Source: Ketobacter sp. MCCC 1A13808
Lineage (GTDB): Bacteria > Pseudomonadota > Gammaproteobacteria > Pseudomonadales > Ketobacteraceae
Assembly (NCBI RefSeq): GCF_009746715.1
Contig: NZ_VRKW01000002.1
Span: forward strand, 186,001-250,000
Direction: 5' to 3'
Length of the DNA stretch: 64,000 nt
Position numbers and translations under genes: made by a program. This document shows, one piece after another, positions 7,993 to 17,701 of this stretch. The notes beneath the pieces were generated by a model. It saw nothing but the letters and a program-made list of their open reading frames with translations. It was not told the origin of the DNA and made no database searches. Positions within the stretch are counted from its first letter, which is position 1. Each line of letters begins with the position of its first letter.

Positions 7993-10900
7993 ATGATGCG
8001 CAATTCGGACAAACCGTTATCAGAGCCTTCCAGCGACAACTGCATTGCTATTATAGGCACTGCCTGCAAATTTCCCGATGGCTCTGCTACACCGGAGCAT
8101 TACTTTCAGAACCTGCTGACAGGGCGCAACTATGTCAGCAAAGTGCCAATAGACCGATGGTCATTGAACAAATTCCACAACCCTGAGGATGCGTCGGGTA
8201 AAGCCTACGTAGACTCAGGTCACTTTCTTCATAACTACGACTTTCGCGCATTCGATGCGGATTTTTTCAATTTTTCACCACGGGAAGTTGAATTCCTTGA
8301 CCCTCAGCAACGCCTTTTACTGGAGCTAAGCTGGGAGGCAATGGAGTCCGCAGGTTTGAACCCGGAAGCGCTCGCCGGCTCCGATACCGGCGTCTTTGTC
8401 GGCGGGTTTACGGTTGATCATTTGCTCAATCAATTCGGCATCGGGGCTCGGGACGCGATCGGTTCACACAGTGCAGCGGGCGCCACACTCACCATGCTAT
8501 CCAACCGTATTTCCTACGCTTTCGATTTCCACGGTCCGAGTTTTTCAGTGGATACAGCCTGCTCCTCTTCTTTGGTTGCCTTTGCTCAGGCGGTATCTGC
8601 CATTAAAACAGGTCAATGTGAAATGGCGCTGGTAGGCGGCGTTAACTTCATGCTACGGCCCGAATATACGATCGCGATGTCCAAGGGACGCTTCCTTGCC
8701 AAGGATGGTCGTTCGAAAAGTTTTGACGCGCGCGCCGACGGTTACGGCCGTGGCGAAGGCGGCGGGGTCGTTGTGTTAAAAAGCCTTGCCGCCGCGCACC
8801 GCGACAATGACCCGGTATTGGCTATTGTAAGCGGGGTGGGTGTCAACCAGGACGGGCGCACCAGCGGGATAACCGTACCGAACCCGGAAGCGCAACAAGC
8901 GCTGATGAATAAAGTGCTGGCCGACAGTGGCTGTGACGCAAAAGATATTACCTATGTCGAAGCTCATGGCACCGGGACCGCTGTAGGGGACCCGTTGGAA
9001 ACCAAAGCCATCGCCAGCGTATACGGCAGCAACGGCAGCTGCTATGTGGGCTCGGTAAAGGCCAGTATCGGCCACTTGGAAGCCGCTGCGGGTATCGCCA
9101 GCGTAATCAAGTCCGTGATGATGTTTCAGCACAATCTCATTCCTCCGGTAGCCGGATTAGAAGAAGTGAATCCAGCCATACCCGAGTCAATTTCGTTACC
9201 GAGAATACCGGTTCCTCTCCAAGCGCATAATAAAACCGCAGGCCCATCCACCAAGATTGCAATCAACTCATTCGGGTATGGCGGTACTAACGCCCATTTA
9301 ATTCTGGCCGCACCGGAAGTCTGTAAGCCACGTCATGAAGAGTTCCTCGCCGCAAAGCCGGGTGCCCGGTTGCTTGCTATTACAGCTCGAGACCAAAGCG
9401 CACTACAGGCGCGAGCGGAACAATTTCTTGATCTGCTCAGCTCGGCAAATATTGAACTGGATGATGTTCTTTATACCGCTGCGCAACGTCGCGCTCACTT
9501 ATCCCATCGGCTGGCGCTTTGGGGTGAAACAAAAGAAGAACTGAAAAACGCGTTGCATCACTATCTGGAGGGCGCTATTCCGGAGGGTGGTTCCGCAGCG
9601 GAACGTTCCGGCTCTGGCAACTCGAAGGTCGTTTTTATCTACACCGGCATGGGGCCTCAGTGGCACGGCATGGGCCGTGAACTGTTCCATGAAAACGAGA
9701 TTTTCCGTACCACCTTATTGGAAGCGGATCGCGTGTTCCAAAGCATCTCCGGATTTTCAATTCTGGAAGAAATGCTCAGGGATGAAGAAGATTCACAGAT
9801 CAAACGGACCGAGTTCGCCCAACCCGGCAACCTGATGGTGCAAATGGGGCTAACGGCATTACTGAAAGCAGAAGGTATCACGCCCGCTGCGGTTGTGGGT
9901 CATTCCGTGGGTGAAGTGGCCTCCGCCTGGGCATCAGGGATGTTAACCCTTGAGGACGCGTTGTTGGTCAGTTACCAGCGCAGCCGGATTCAGGCCACAA
10001 CGGCAGGAAAGGGCAAGATGCTGGCGCTGGGTGTGACAGAAGCCGAAGCCGCAGAATTGATTGCACCCTACGGGGCTAAAGTGTCCCTTGCGGCGATCAA
10101 CTCCCCCACCAGCGTCACCATTGCCGGTGACGCAGACAGCCTGGAATGCATCCGGGTTACAGCAACCGAGCGCAAACTGTTTGCGCGGGCACTGGATGTA
10201 GCGGTGCCCTATCACAGTCCGGTGATGGAACAGCTGAAACCGGAGCTACGCAAGCACCTAGCAGGCCTGCGTCCGGTGAAGCCTACGACGCCCCTGTATT
10301 CAACCGTCACCGGCACTCGAACCGGACAGGCCACCGACACGCGCCTGTTCGATGCGGAATACTGGTGCGACAACGTTCGCGACCCGGTTTATTTTGCCGA
10401 CGCCTTGCGCTCGGCACTGGCAGACGGGTACACCTTGTTTGTGGAAGTCGGCCCTCACCCTGTACTGCGCCGCGCGATTGAGGATGTATTCAAAGAGCAG
10501 GGCTGCGACGCGAATGTAGTTTCGACCCTATGGATGAACAAACCGGAACATACCGCCGTTAAACAAACCATCGCGGACATTTTTACTCACGGTGGACAGG
10601 TGGACTGGGCGTTGCGCGAACCCGTCGGCAAGCTAATTCAACTGCCGGGCTATCCATGGCAACGCAAAACCCTGTGGCGCGAATCGTTATGGCAAGCGGA
10701 AGACCGGCTTGAGTCACAACAGGATCCACTGTGCAGTGACGACAGGCATGGTGGTAGCCAGGGCGCTGATCTTAACCTCAGCCGTCTAAACTATCTGTTC
10801 GATCACAAAGTGGATGGTACGGCCATCATGCCGGCAGCAGGGTTTATTGAGGCACTGTGCCAAAAAGCCCGTCAGTACTGGCCACAACTGGACGAATATA

Positions 10901-13900
10901 GTGGCTGGACTTTGCGTAATATCGTCATCCAGGAGGCGTTGATTCTGAACCAGGATCGCGCGACTCACCTGACTATCGCTTTCGATGAGTTCACCAACCT
11001 GGCCCACCTGATTGCCAATGACGCATTGAATGACAACACTCACGTGGTGCACGCGCAAGCACACCTGTATCCGCTGACAGTGAAACAAACACCCTATCTT
11101 AGCGCTAATGTATGGCAGGAATTTGAAGGCGAACCGGTTGCCGTCGATACCCTGTACGAAGAGTTGCAGGCTTTGTCGTTGCAATACGGTCCTGCATTCC
11201 GCTCAATCACGGCCTTATCACGAAACAGAGCCCGCGCTGAAGTGCTGGCGTCATTGCAACGGCCCGACTGCGCAGGTGAAGATAGTGCCGTCTACGTTCT
11301 GCATCCGGCGCTTCTGGACGGGTGTTTTCAGTCGGCTTTGTGCCTGATGGAGAGTCACGATAACGCTTATCTACCGGTATCACTGGATTCCATTCAAATC
11401 TTTGGCTCGGCTCAGGAACGAATTGTCTGCCATGGACGCATTGTTTCCAAAAGTGCCACCCGCATCTTATGCGATTTCGACCTCGCCGATGAACAAGGCA
11501 AGATATTTGCCGCTCTCAAAGGGCTCCACTGTGTCGCCCTTCGCGGAGCCCAGACAACGAATCACTTTCCGCAAGGCGACTACCAGCGTATCTGGAACCC
11601 TCTGCCACCACTGCAAACGATCGATCAACAGGTTGGGATGCTTACTATTATTGCTAACCCGGCTGATCGTCTGGCGGATGCACTTGCTGAAGTCTGCAGC
11701 AGTGTCGGCACCGGGTTTCAGCGCTTCGCCATCAGCGAGCTAAACCATCCAGCGGCCTTAGACGCCACAACCCACATCGCGGTTATTTCAGATGCAGGAT
11801 TACACACTGCAGCGGACTCAACCGGTCAAAAAAGTGTGGAAAACCTGCTGCTGTTAGTGCAGGAATTCATTCACCGCGAGCAAACTTGCAAGCTGCGGGT
11901 AATCACACGTCAGGCGGCTTCGGTGGTAGCAGATGACCTGGTTGTTCCCGCACAAACCGCAGTGGCGGGTTTTGCCAGAGTCGTTCGCAACGAACAGGCA
12001 AACCTGCATGCGGCCCTGATCGACGTCGCGCCGGAAGAGGACCTGTTCCACCAGGCTCAATGCCTGTTTGCGGAAATTCTGAATGCGGACTCCATTGACG
12101 AAGTTGCGCTGCGCAAAGGCCAACGCTACGGGGTTGAACTAATACGCTCCGCCGCGCTGCAACAGCAGCACAGCACGCAGGTCGATAACGTCGCCGAGTC
12201 ACCCGTTCTCTTCGTGCAACCGGACCCGAATCATACCGGCGAAAACCACAGCGGATTGCGGGCAAAAATAGTACCGGATGAGGTTGCAGTCGCGGACAAT
12301 GCGTATCGGATTGAAGTTACCCGTCTGGCTTTCCGTTCCGGCAAGGACGATTTGCTCGCCATCTGCGGCATCGTTTCCCAGGCTGGCTGCGACACCACTT
12401 TATTCCAGTCCGGCGACACTGTGTGCGGACTGATTCCCTGCCGCCCGGCATCGCGGGTTGTGGTTGCAGAACCGGATGCGATTCTCGTTAAAACCGCAAA
12501 CCCGTCCGATCATTCTCTTTTGACGGAATCGGCTTTGCCGGCAACCGCACTGGTGATTGAAGCACAGGCGCTATTGATCCTGCACTCCTGTGAAATCCCG
12601 CCCGATGCATTGGTGCTGCTGGATAACAGTGCACTGGGAGAGGCGCTGCATCGCCGTCTGACCCGCAGCGGCGCAACCGTGATTCCTTTCAGTACCTACG
12701 ATACAACGTCCGATACCCGCTTTGATTTGATCGCAGGCCCTCTTGCCCAATGGAGCAAACAGGTGGGCTTCAGCGGCCTGCAGGACGGAGGCTGCTTGGT
12801 GGACATCAGTGAGACTGAAACACCTTTTGCCATTCCCCGGCACTGTGCTCAGTTCATTCGAGTGCCCACTGATTTAGCAGCCATGAAAAAGAACCGCCAT
12901 TTCATGCCGGCCCTGGAACGTGTGGTCGAGGAAGCCCAGACCGGTGATCTGCCGTTACCGGCAGAAGTAACAATTAATGACGTACTACAGCAGACTGGCA
13001 AGCTCGATTCAGCGGCCTGGATTGAAGTCCGGATACAAGGCCAGCAAGCGCCGTTCGCCGCCGTCATTCCCGAGCTGCCGCGCTTTTCAAAACAGGGTGT
13101 TTATCTGGTTACCGGTGGCTTCAGCGGACTCGGTGCCCAGCTGGCACAGTGGCTGGCCTGCAACGGCGCTGGCCACATTGCTCTGGTCGGACGCCGCGGC
13201 TTGGCATCACCCGGCGCCGATGAGTTGATTCTCAACTTGCAGCAACACGGAGCCATTGTTCGAGGCTACGCTGTGGATATGGCAGATACCGCTGCCGTAC
13301 ATCAACTGATGCACTCACTTTGTTTTGGTGATCTCCCATTAAAAGGCGTATTCCACGCCGCCGGTGTGCTCGAAGATCAGTTAGTGTCAGAACTGAAAAA
13401 AGAGGACATCGCCAAAGTGATGGAAGTAAAAGCCGGCGGTGCGCATAGCCTCCACTGCTGCCTGCAGGAAATGCAAACCGAAGTGGAACACTTTGTGTTG
13501 TTTTCTTCCATCGCCAATCTGGTCGGAAACAGTCGCCAGGCCAACTATTGTGCCGCCAACGGTTTTCTTGACGGCCTGGCGCATCAACGTCGGGCAATGG
13601 GATTAAACGCGCTCAGCATCAACTTCGGCGCCATTGCGGAAGTGGGCATGCTCGAAGGTGACGACCGCGTTGGTCAACACCTCACCCAAATCGGATTGGC
13701 GCCTCTGCCAGTGGATATTGCATTACGCGGCCTGGGCGTTGCGCTGATGCAAAAGCAAACCCAGATTGCCATCGCAGAGAACATTGCCTGGGAACGCTGG
13801 GCTGCCTATGAAGTGGTGGGCGGCGCATCCGCGACGTTCAGCAAGCTGGTGGAACAATGCAGGAACGCTCAGGGCGGAGACGCTTCATTGGTCGATCAAC

Positions 13901-14187
13901 TTCATCTTGCGGTAAAAACCATGCCGGAGGACGAAGGCCGCGACACTCTGCGGGCCCTGATTGCCGACGTTATCGCATTAACACTGAAAACGTCGGCTGA
14001 CCGTCTTAAACCCGATCTGGCGTTTGATGCTTTTGGTGTGGACTCACTGATGTCCACTGAAATTCAGGTTCAGTTAGATCAAGCCATTGGCATCAACTAC
14101 TCGGTGGTGGAATTGCTGGGCCACTCCACCATCAACAGTCTGGTTGATAAAGCCTTCAATGAAATCAATACCGATGCGACTCAATAG
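7993..14187 (+). CDS. Type I polyketide synthase, KS-AT-DH-(degenerate ER)-KR-ACP
   Basis: 2064 residues. Ketosynthase about 15-440 with the catalytic triad C190 (DTACSSS), H325 (EAHGTGT) and H361 (SIGHLEAAAG). Acyltransferase about 545-870 with S638 in GHSVGE and PYHSP near 739-743, more like malonyl- than methylmalonyl-selecting enzymes. Dehydratase about 930-1190 with H938 in an HxxxGxxxxP motif and D1109 in HPALLDGCFQ. Residues about 1210-1410 look like the structural half of the ketoreductase. About 1435-1660 resemble an enoylreductase that lacks the GGVG nucleotide motif. Catalytic ketoreductase about 1700-1900 with TGGFSGLG, S1839 and Y1852. Acyl carrier S2018 in GVDSLM. There is no releasing domain; the next gene, an alpha-oxoamine synthase, could release the chain by decarboxylative condensation. 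Iterative use of this one module is likely. No phosphopantetheinyl transferase is in the window. Confidence 0.95.
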   Translation: MMRNSDKPLSEPSSDNCIAIIGTACKFPDGSATPEHYFQNLLTGRNYVSKVPIDRWSLNKFHNPEDASGKAYVDSGHFLHNYDFRAFDADFFNFSPREVEFLDPQQRLLLELSWEAMESAGLNPEALAGSDTGVFVGGFTVDHLLNQFGIGARDAIGSHSAAGATLTMLSNRISYAFDFHGPSFSVDTACSSSLVAFAQAVSAIKTGQCEMALVGGVNFMLRPEYTIAMSKGRFLAKDGRSKSFDARADGYGRGEGGGVVVLKSLAAAHRDNDPVLAIVSGVGVNQDGRTSGITVPNPEAQQALMNKVLADSGCDAKDITYVEAHGTGTAVGDPLETKAIASVYGSNGSCYVGSVKASIGHLEAAAGIASVIKSVMMFQHNLIPPVAGLEEVNPAIPESISLPRIPVPLQAHNKTAGPSTKIAINSFGYGGTNAHLILAAPEVCKPRHEEFLAAKPGARLLAITARDQSALQARAEQFLDLLSSANIELDDVLYTAAQRRAHLSHRLALWGETKEELKNALHHYLEGAIPEGGSAAERSGSGNSKVVFIYTGMGPQWHGMGRELFHENEIFRTTLLEADRVFQSISGFSILEEMLRDEEDSQIKRTEFAQPGNLMVQMGLTALLKAEGITPAAVVGHSVGEVASAWASGMLTLEDALLVSYQRSRIQATTAGKGKMLALGVTEAEAAELIAPYGAKVSLAAINSPTSVTIAGDADSLECIRVTATERKLFARALDVAVPYHSPVMEQLKPELRKHLAGLRPVKPTTPLYSTVTGTRTGQATDTRLFDAEYWCDNVRDPVYFADALRSALADGYTLFVEVGPHPVLRRAIEDVFKEQGCDANVVSTLWMNKPEHTAVKQTIADIFTHGGQVDWALREPVGKLIQLPGYPWQRKTLWRESLWQAEDRLESQQDPLCSDDRHGGSQGADLNLSRLNYLFDHKVDGTAIMPAAGFIEALCQKARQYWPQLDEYSGWTLRNIVIQEALILNQDRATHLTIAFDEFTNLAHLIANDALNDNTHVVHAQAHLYPLTVKQTPYLSANVWQEFEGEPVAVDTLYEELQALSLQYGPAFRSITALSRNRARAEVLASLQRPDCAGEDSAVYVLHPALLDGCFQSALCLMESHDNAYLPVSLDSIQIFGSAQERIVCHGRIVSKSATRILCDFDLADEQGKIFAALKGLHCVALRGAQTTNHFPQGDYQRIWNPLPPLQTIDQQVGMLTIIANPADRLADALAEVCSSVGTGFQRFAISELNHPAALDATTHIAVISDAGLHTAADSTGQKSVENLLLLVQEFIHREQTCKLRVITRQAASVVADDLVVPAQTAVAGFARVVRNEQANLHAALIDVAPEEDLFHQAQCLFAEILNADSIDEVALRKGQRYGVELIRSAALQQQHSTQVDNVAESPVLFVQPDPNHTGENHSGLRAKIVPDEVAVADNAYRIEVTRLAFRSGKDDLLAICGIVSQAGCDTTLFQSGDTVCGLIPCRPASRVVVAEPDAILVKTANPSDHSLLTESALPATALVIEAQALLILHSCEIPPDALVLLDNSALGEALHRRLTRSGATVIPFSTYDTTSDTRFDLIAGPLAQWSKQVGFSGLQDGGCLVDISETETPFAIPRHCAQFIRVPTDLAAMKKNRHFMPALERVVEEAQTGDLPLPAEVTINDVLQQTGKLDSAAWIEVRIQGQQAPFAAVIPELPRFSKQGVYLVTGGFSGLGAQLAQWLACNGAGHIALVGRRGLASPGADELILNLQQHGAIVRGYAVDMADTAAVHQLMHSLCFGDLPLKGVFHAAGVLEDQLVSELKKEDIAKVMEVKAGGAHSLHCCLQEMQTEVEHFVLFSSIANLVGNSRQANYCAANGFLDGLAHQRRAMGLNALSINFGAIAEVGMLEGDDRVGQHLTQIGLAPLPVDIALRGLGVALMQKQTQIAIAENIAWERWAAYEVVGGASATFSKLVEQCRNAQGGDASLVDQLHLAVKTMPEDEGRDTLRALIADVIALTLKTSADRLKPDLAFDAFGVDSLMSTEIQVQLDQAIGINYSVVELLGHSTINSLVDKAFNEINTDATQ

Positions 14188-14242
14188 CCGCGCGGTATCC
14201 GACAGGTTAATACCCCACTACCGAACCAAAGAGAGAATTGAA

Positions 14243-15556
14243 ATGACGACTCAAAACACATCCATCGATAACTTACTCAGTCAGATCCGCTCTAAAATGG
14301 GCTCTACGCCGATCCGGGACCAGAGCCAAAGCAACGCAATACTTAGCCTGGAAGCGTACGTAGAGGACTATGCAGAGTACGCCCTTTTGCAACGTATTCA
14401 TTCCCTATATCACCGGGACTCCGCGTTGCGAAACCCCTACTTTCAACCACGTAGCGGCACTGTATCCAGCGTGCTGCAGATTGAAAACAAGGATTATGTC
14501 ACCTTTTCTAATTATAACTATCTCGGACTATCCAACGACGCCAGAGTAAAAGCCGCCGCTTGCGAAGCAATTGAAACTTACGGCACTCATGCCGGCGCTG
14601 CACGTATGGTGGGTGGCGAAATTGAACTGCACCGCGAACTGGAACAGGCGCTGGCGGAATTCACCGGGTTTGAAGCCACCGCGGTGGCCGTCGGTGGCTA
14701 TAGCACCAACGTCTCTGCCATTGGTTACCTGCTCGATAAGCGGGATCTGATCATTCACGATGAATACATGCATAACAGTGGCGTTATGGGGGCGGTTATG
14801 TCCGGCGCCAAACGTATTGCCTTTCCGCACAATAATATGGACGCCCTAAAACGACTATTGGAAGACAATCGCAGTCAACACCGCAAAACCGTAATCCTGG
14901 TCGAAGGCGCTTACAGCATGGACGGTGATCTGATCAATTTGCCTGCGGTGGTTGAATTGAAAAATCAATTCAATGCCTGGCTTATCATTGACGAAGCCCA
15001 TTCCTGTGGCACCGTCGGTGCCAGCGGCCGGGGCGTATGCGAACACTTCAATGTACCGGTATCCGAAGTGGAATTAATCGTCGGCACGCTATCGAAAAGT
15101 TTTGCCAGCTGCGGCGGGTTTTTAGCCGGATCAAAAAAATTAATCGAACTGTTACATCACTTCTGCCCCGGACTTTTGTTGTATAGCACAGGCATCAGCC
15201 CTGCCAATGCAGCAGCGGCGTTGGCCGCAGTACGCATTGCAACGGCGGAACCGGAACGGGTTACGAGGCTACAAAACAATGCCGTTTTGTTCAAACAATT
15301 AGCTCAGCAGAAGGGTCTGGACTGCCGTACTTGTATACCCGGTGTGCCGATCGTACCCATGATGATTGAAGATGAAAAAGCCCTCCAACTGATGTCATTG
15401 CTTTTGGAGAACCAGTTTATTGCTCACGCAGTCATGCACCCGGTTGTACCCAGGGAAGCAGCTCGCCTGCGTTGCTTTATCAGCGCCGATCACGAAGAAA
15501 GCCAGATGATCCGCATGCTGGATATCATCGCCCGCGAAACGTCGGGCAATCATTAA
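14243..15556 (+). CDS. Alpha-oxoamine synthase (PLP-dependent acyl transferase)
   Basis: 437 residues from the ATG at 14243 (GAGAGAA upstream). Family features: FSNYNYLGLS, GTHAGAARMVGGE, DEAHS (D250, H253) and the PLP lysine K285 in GTLSKSFASCGGF. Relatives are 8-amino-7-oxononanoate synthase, 2-amino-3-ketobutyrate CoA ligase and serine palmitoyltransferase. They join an acyl thioester to an amino acid with loss of CO2. It is longer than BioF by an N-terminal extension of about 50 residues and is not beside biotin genes. Placed directly after a polyketide synthase, 55 bases away, it probably takes the polyketide chain from the carrier domain and makes an alpha-aminoketone, as in fungal sphinganine-analogue toxin pathways. 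The amino acid substrate is unknown. Confidence 0.92.
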   Translation: MTTQNTSIDNLLSQIRSKMGSTPIRDQSQSNAILSLEAYVEDYAEYALLQRIHSLYHRDSALRNPYFQPRSGTVSSVLQIENKDYVTFSNYNYLGLSNDARVKAAACEAIETYGTHAGAARMVGGEIELHRELEQALAEFTGFEATAVAVGGYSTNVSAIGYLLDKRDLIIHDEYMHNSGVMGAVMSGAKRIAFPHNNMDALKRLLEDNRSQHRKTVILVEGAYSMDGDLINLPAVVELKNQFNAWLIIDEAHSCGTVGASGRGVCEHFNVPVSEVELIVGTLSKSFASCGGFLAGSKKLIELLHHFCPGLLLYSTGISPANAAAALAAVRIATAEPERVTRLQNNAVLFKQLAQQKGLDCRTCIPGVPIVPMMIEDEKALQLMSLLLENQFIAHAVMHPVVPREAARLRCFISADHEESQMIRMLDIIARETSGNH

Positions 15557-15605
15557 TCGGAAGCTCATTGAGCTAAACACTCACCCGTTTTTAAAGGATT
15601 AAATT

Positions 15606-16430
15606 ATGTTTAAGTTAACTCAATTCAAACAAACACAGTGCGCGTTCATCATCTCTTCACTGTTGGCGGCATCAACCACCATGGCCAATACCAGCACCAC
15701 CGACAAGGCGGCACGAGGCAGCGAAATCGCAAGCAGTGTCGACCGCCATGACGCCGGATTTGAAGACTATGTCGTGACCGGTAAAATGACCGTGAAGCGA
15801 CCCGGCGGCATCAGCGCCACTCGGGAATTTGAAATGAACACACTGGAACTGCGAGACGATGGCGATAAACGCCTGGTGGTATTTTCACAACCCAGAGATC
15901 TGGCCGGGTTTGTTTCACTGACACACACCCACCCCAGTGCGCCGGACGATCAGTGGATTTTTCTGCCGGCAACCAGCCGCTCCAAGCGCCTGGCCTCACG
16001 CGATAAAACCGGTTCGTTCGCTGGATCCGAGTTTGCCTATGAAGATATCGCCACCTGGGAGCTTTCGAACTACCACTATGAATTTATCCAGGACGAACCT
16101 TGTGGAGAACCGGTAACCACCTGCCACACCATCGCAAACATTCCCAAATACACGTACTCCGGCTATGAAAAACTGGTGGAAACCATTGATCCGCGCATCT
16201 GGCAACCGGTGCGTATCGTCTATTTTGATCGCCAGGGTCGTGAGCTAAAACGCCTGGAGTTTTTTGACTATCAGGAATACGAGGGCAAACACTGGCGCCC
16301 CGGCCGTATCGTGATGACCAACGCACACGATGGTTCGGAATCGGAAATCCTATGGCAAAACTATCGCTTTAAAACCGGTTTGCGCGATGCGGACCTGCGC
16401 GAAGCCCGTCTGGAGTATTGGTCGCGATGA
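15606..16430 (+). CDS. LolA-like outer-membrane lipoprotein-sorting protein
   Basis: 274 residues with a signal peptide (cleavage near MAN-TS, about residue 28). The mature part carries the blocks of the LolA-like family commonly annotated outer membrane lipoprotein-sorting protein: QWIFLPATSRSKRLASRDKTGSFAGSEFAYEDI, then YEFIQDEP, WQPVRIVYFDRQGRELK and WRPGRIVMTNAHDG (the first block spans about 120-150). Members are periplasmic lipid-binding half-barrels usually encoded beside MMPL/RND exporters. Here it sits between the biosynthetic genes and a beta-barrel/RND pair, so it probably carries the lipid product across the periplasm. It overlaps the next gene by 4 bases (ATGA). Confidence 0.85.
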   Translation: MFKLTQFKQTQCAFIISSLLAASTTMANTSTTDKAARGSEIASSVDRHDAGFEDYVVTGKMTVKRPGGISATREFEMNTLELRDDGDKRLVVFSQPRDLAGFVSLTHTHPSAPDDQWIFLPATSRSKRLASRDKTGSFAGSEFAYEDIATWELSNYHYEFIQDEPCGEPVTTCHTIANIPKYTYSGYEKLVETIDPRIWQPVRIVYFDRQGRELKRLEFFDYQEYEGKHWRPGRIVMTNAHDGSESEILWQNYRFKTGLRDADLREARLEYWSR

Positions 16431-17653
16431 AACGGCCCGCGCTCGCGACAAAAGCGCTGCCTTATGCAGCGCTTTTACCACCACTGCTGTTATCGCCGTT
16501 GCTTTTGGTTTCCAATTTGGGTGCGGCCCAGACACCGAGGGGGAACATCGGTTTCGATGCAATGTATTTTGCCGAGCAGCCCCTGCTTCCCGATCAAAGC
16601 GGACAATCGGTGCAACCGGGTCTGTCCGGCGATCTGGATTGGTCAACCGATCTGTCCGACGATATACGAGTGGATCTCGGCACCCGTCTACACATCACAC
16701 CCGATGCAGAAAACGAGGTTACTGGTGATGTAAAAGAAGCAGTTTTTCTAACACGGGTAAAGGCGTTTGATATCAAGCTCGGTGTATTGCAGGAAAACTG
16801 GAGAGTACTTGAAGCCTGGAGTCCGGTGGATCTGGTAAACCAGCGGGATATGGTTGAGGACTTCCGCGGCAAGGTCAAATTGGGGCAGCCGGGTGTTTCG
16901 GTAAATACGTTCTATAACGACGTTGTTTTCACTGCTTTGGCGTTACCGTACACCCGGGAGAGACGCATAGCAGACGGCAGCGACCGGCTCAGAACACTGC
17001 CCGCTCCATTATTGGACAGCACCTTTGAAAACGGACAATCCGATATCGGTTTTGCACTCCGCCTGCAGTACCGAATCGGGGACTTTGACTTGGGCTTATC
17101 CCGCTACCAGGGACATACCCGTGAACCGCTCTACCAACCGGTTTTTCAGAATTCGACACTAAGCGGATTTAACGAACGGTATGAAGACATCGCTCAAACC
17201 GGTTTGGAATTGCAATACGTAGTGGGCGACACGGTGCTGAAAGCCGAAGTAATTTATCAATCCGGTGCCACAGACAGCTTCGTCGGCAGTGGCATCGGTT
17301 CCGAAACCACCTTTAACCAGATCGGTAATGGTTTCGATTCCATTACGGTTTACGCCGAGGGTTATTATGACACTCGCAATGACGCGGCACCGCTAACGCC
17401 GTTTCAGCGGGATGTGTTTGTCGGCCTGCGCTATAACACCAATGACGTAAACGACTCACTGTTGGACCTTCGCTACACCCACGATTTCGAATTCGATTCA
17501 GATCTGATTGAGCTCCGCGCCTCCCGGCGTCTGGGCAGCTCACACACACTTTCCGCACAAATTCTTTTACCGCTGTCGGTGTCTGAGGATCCCGCGTTAC
17601 GAGGATTTAAGCAAGACAAGTACTTTCAGCTCAGCTGGGTCTGGTACTGGTAA
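16427..17653 (+). CDS. Predicted outer-membrane beta-barrel protein of the lipid cluster
   Basis: 408 residues from the ATG at 16427, which overlaps the upstream stop. A long N-terminal hydrophobic segment ends near LGAAQ, a signal peptide. The mature protein is rich in alternating polar/hydrophobic, aromatic-rich stretches such as DIGFALRLQYRIGDFDLGLSRY and ends in WVWYW; an aromatic C-terminal residue is the usual signal for barrel insertion. Charged aromatic-belt patterns repeat through the chain. I do not recognise the exact family; similar porin-like proteins are often found with LolA-like and MMPL proteins. Likely role: outer-membrane exit or receptor partner for the RND transporter encoded next. 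Confidence 0.75.
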   Translation: MKRPALATKALPYAALLPPLLLSPLLLVSNLGAAQTPRGNIGFDAMYFAEQPLLPDQSGQSVQPGLSGDLDWSTDLSDDIRVDLGTRLHITPDAENEVTGDVKEAVFLTRVKAFDIKLGVLQENWRVLEAWSPVDLVNQRDMVEDFRGKVKLGQPGVSVNTFYNDVVFTALALPYTRERRIADGSDRLRTLPAPLLDSTFENGQSDIGFALRLQYRIGDFDLGLSRYQGHTREPLYQPVFQNSTLSGFNERYEDIAQTGLELQYVVGDTVLKAEVIYQSGATDSFVGSGIGSETTFNQIGNGFDSITVYAEGYYDTRNDAAPLTPFQRDVFVGLRYNTNDVNDSLLDLRYTHDFEFDSDLIELRASRRLGSSHTLSAQILLPLSVSEDPALRGFKQDKYFQLSWVWYW

Positions 17654-17701
17654 ACGTTAAACCAATTTTAAAAACATATTGTTAATAGGGAGATGACGAA
17701 A

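Noticed and set aside
7809-8186. 125-residue plus-strand open frame before and into the synthase gene
   Set aside because: It crosses the putative promoter and the synthase start in another frame and has no recognisable features.
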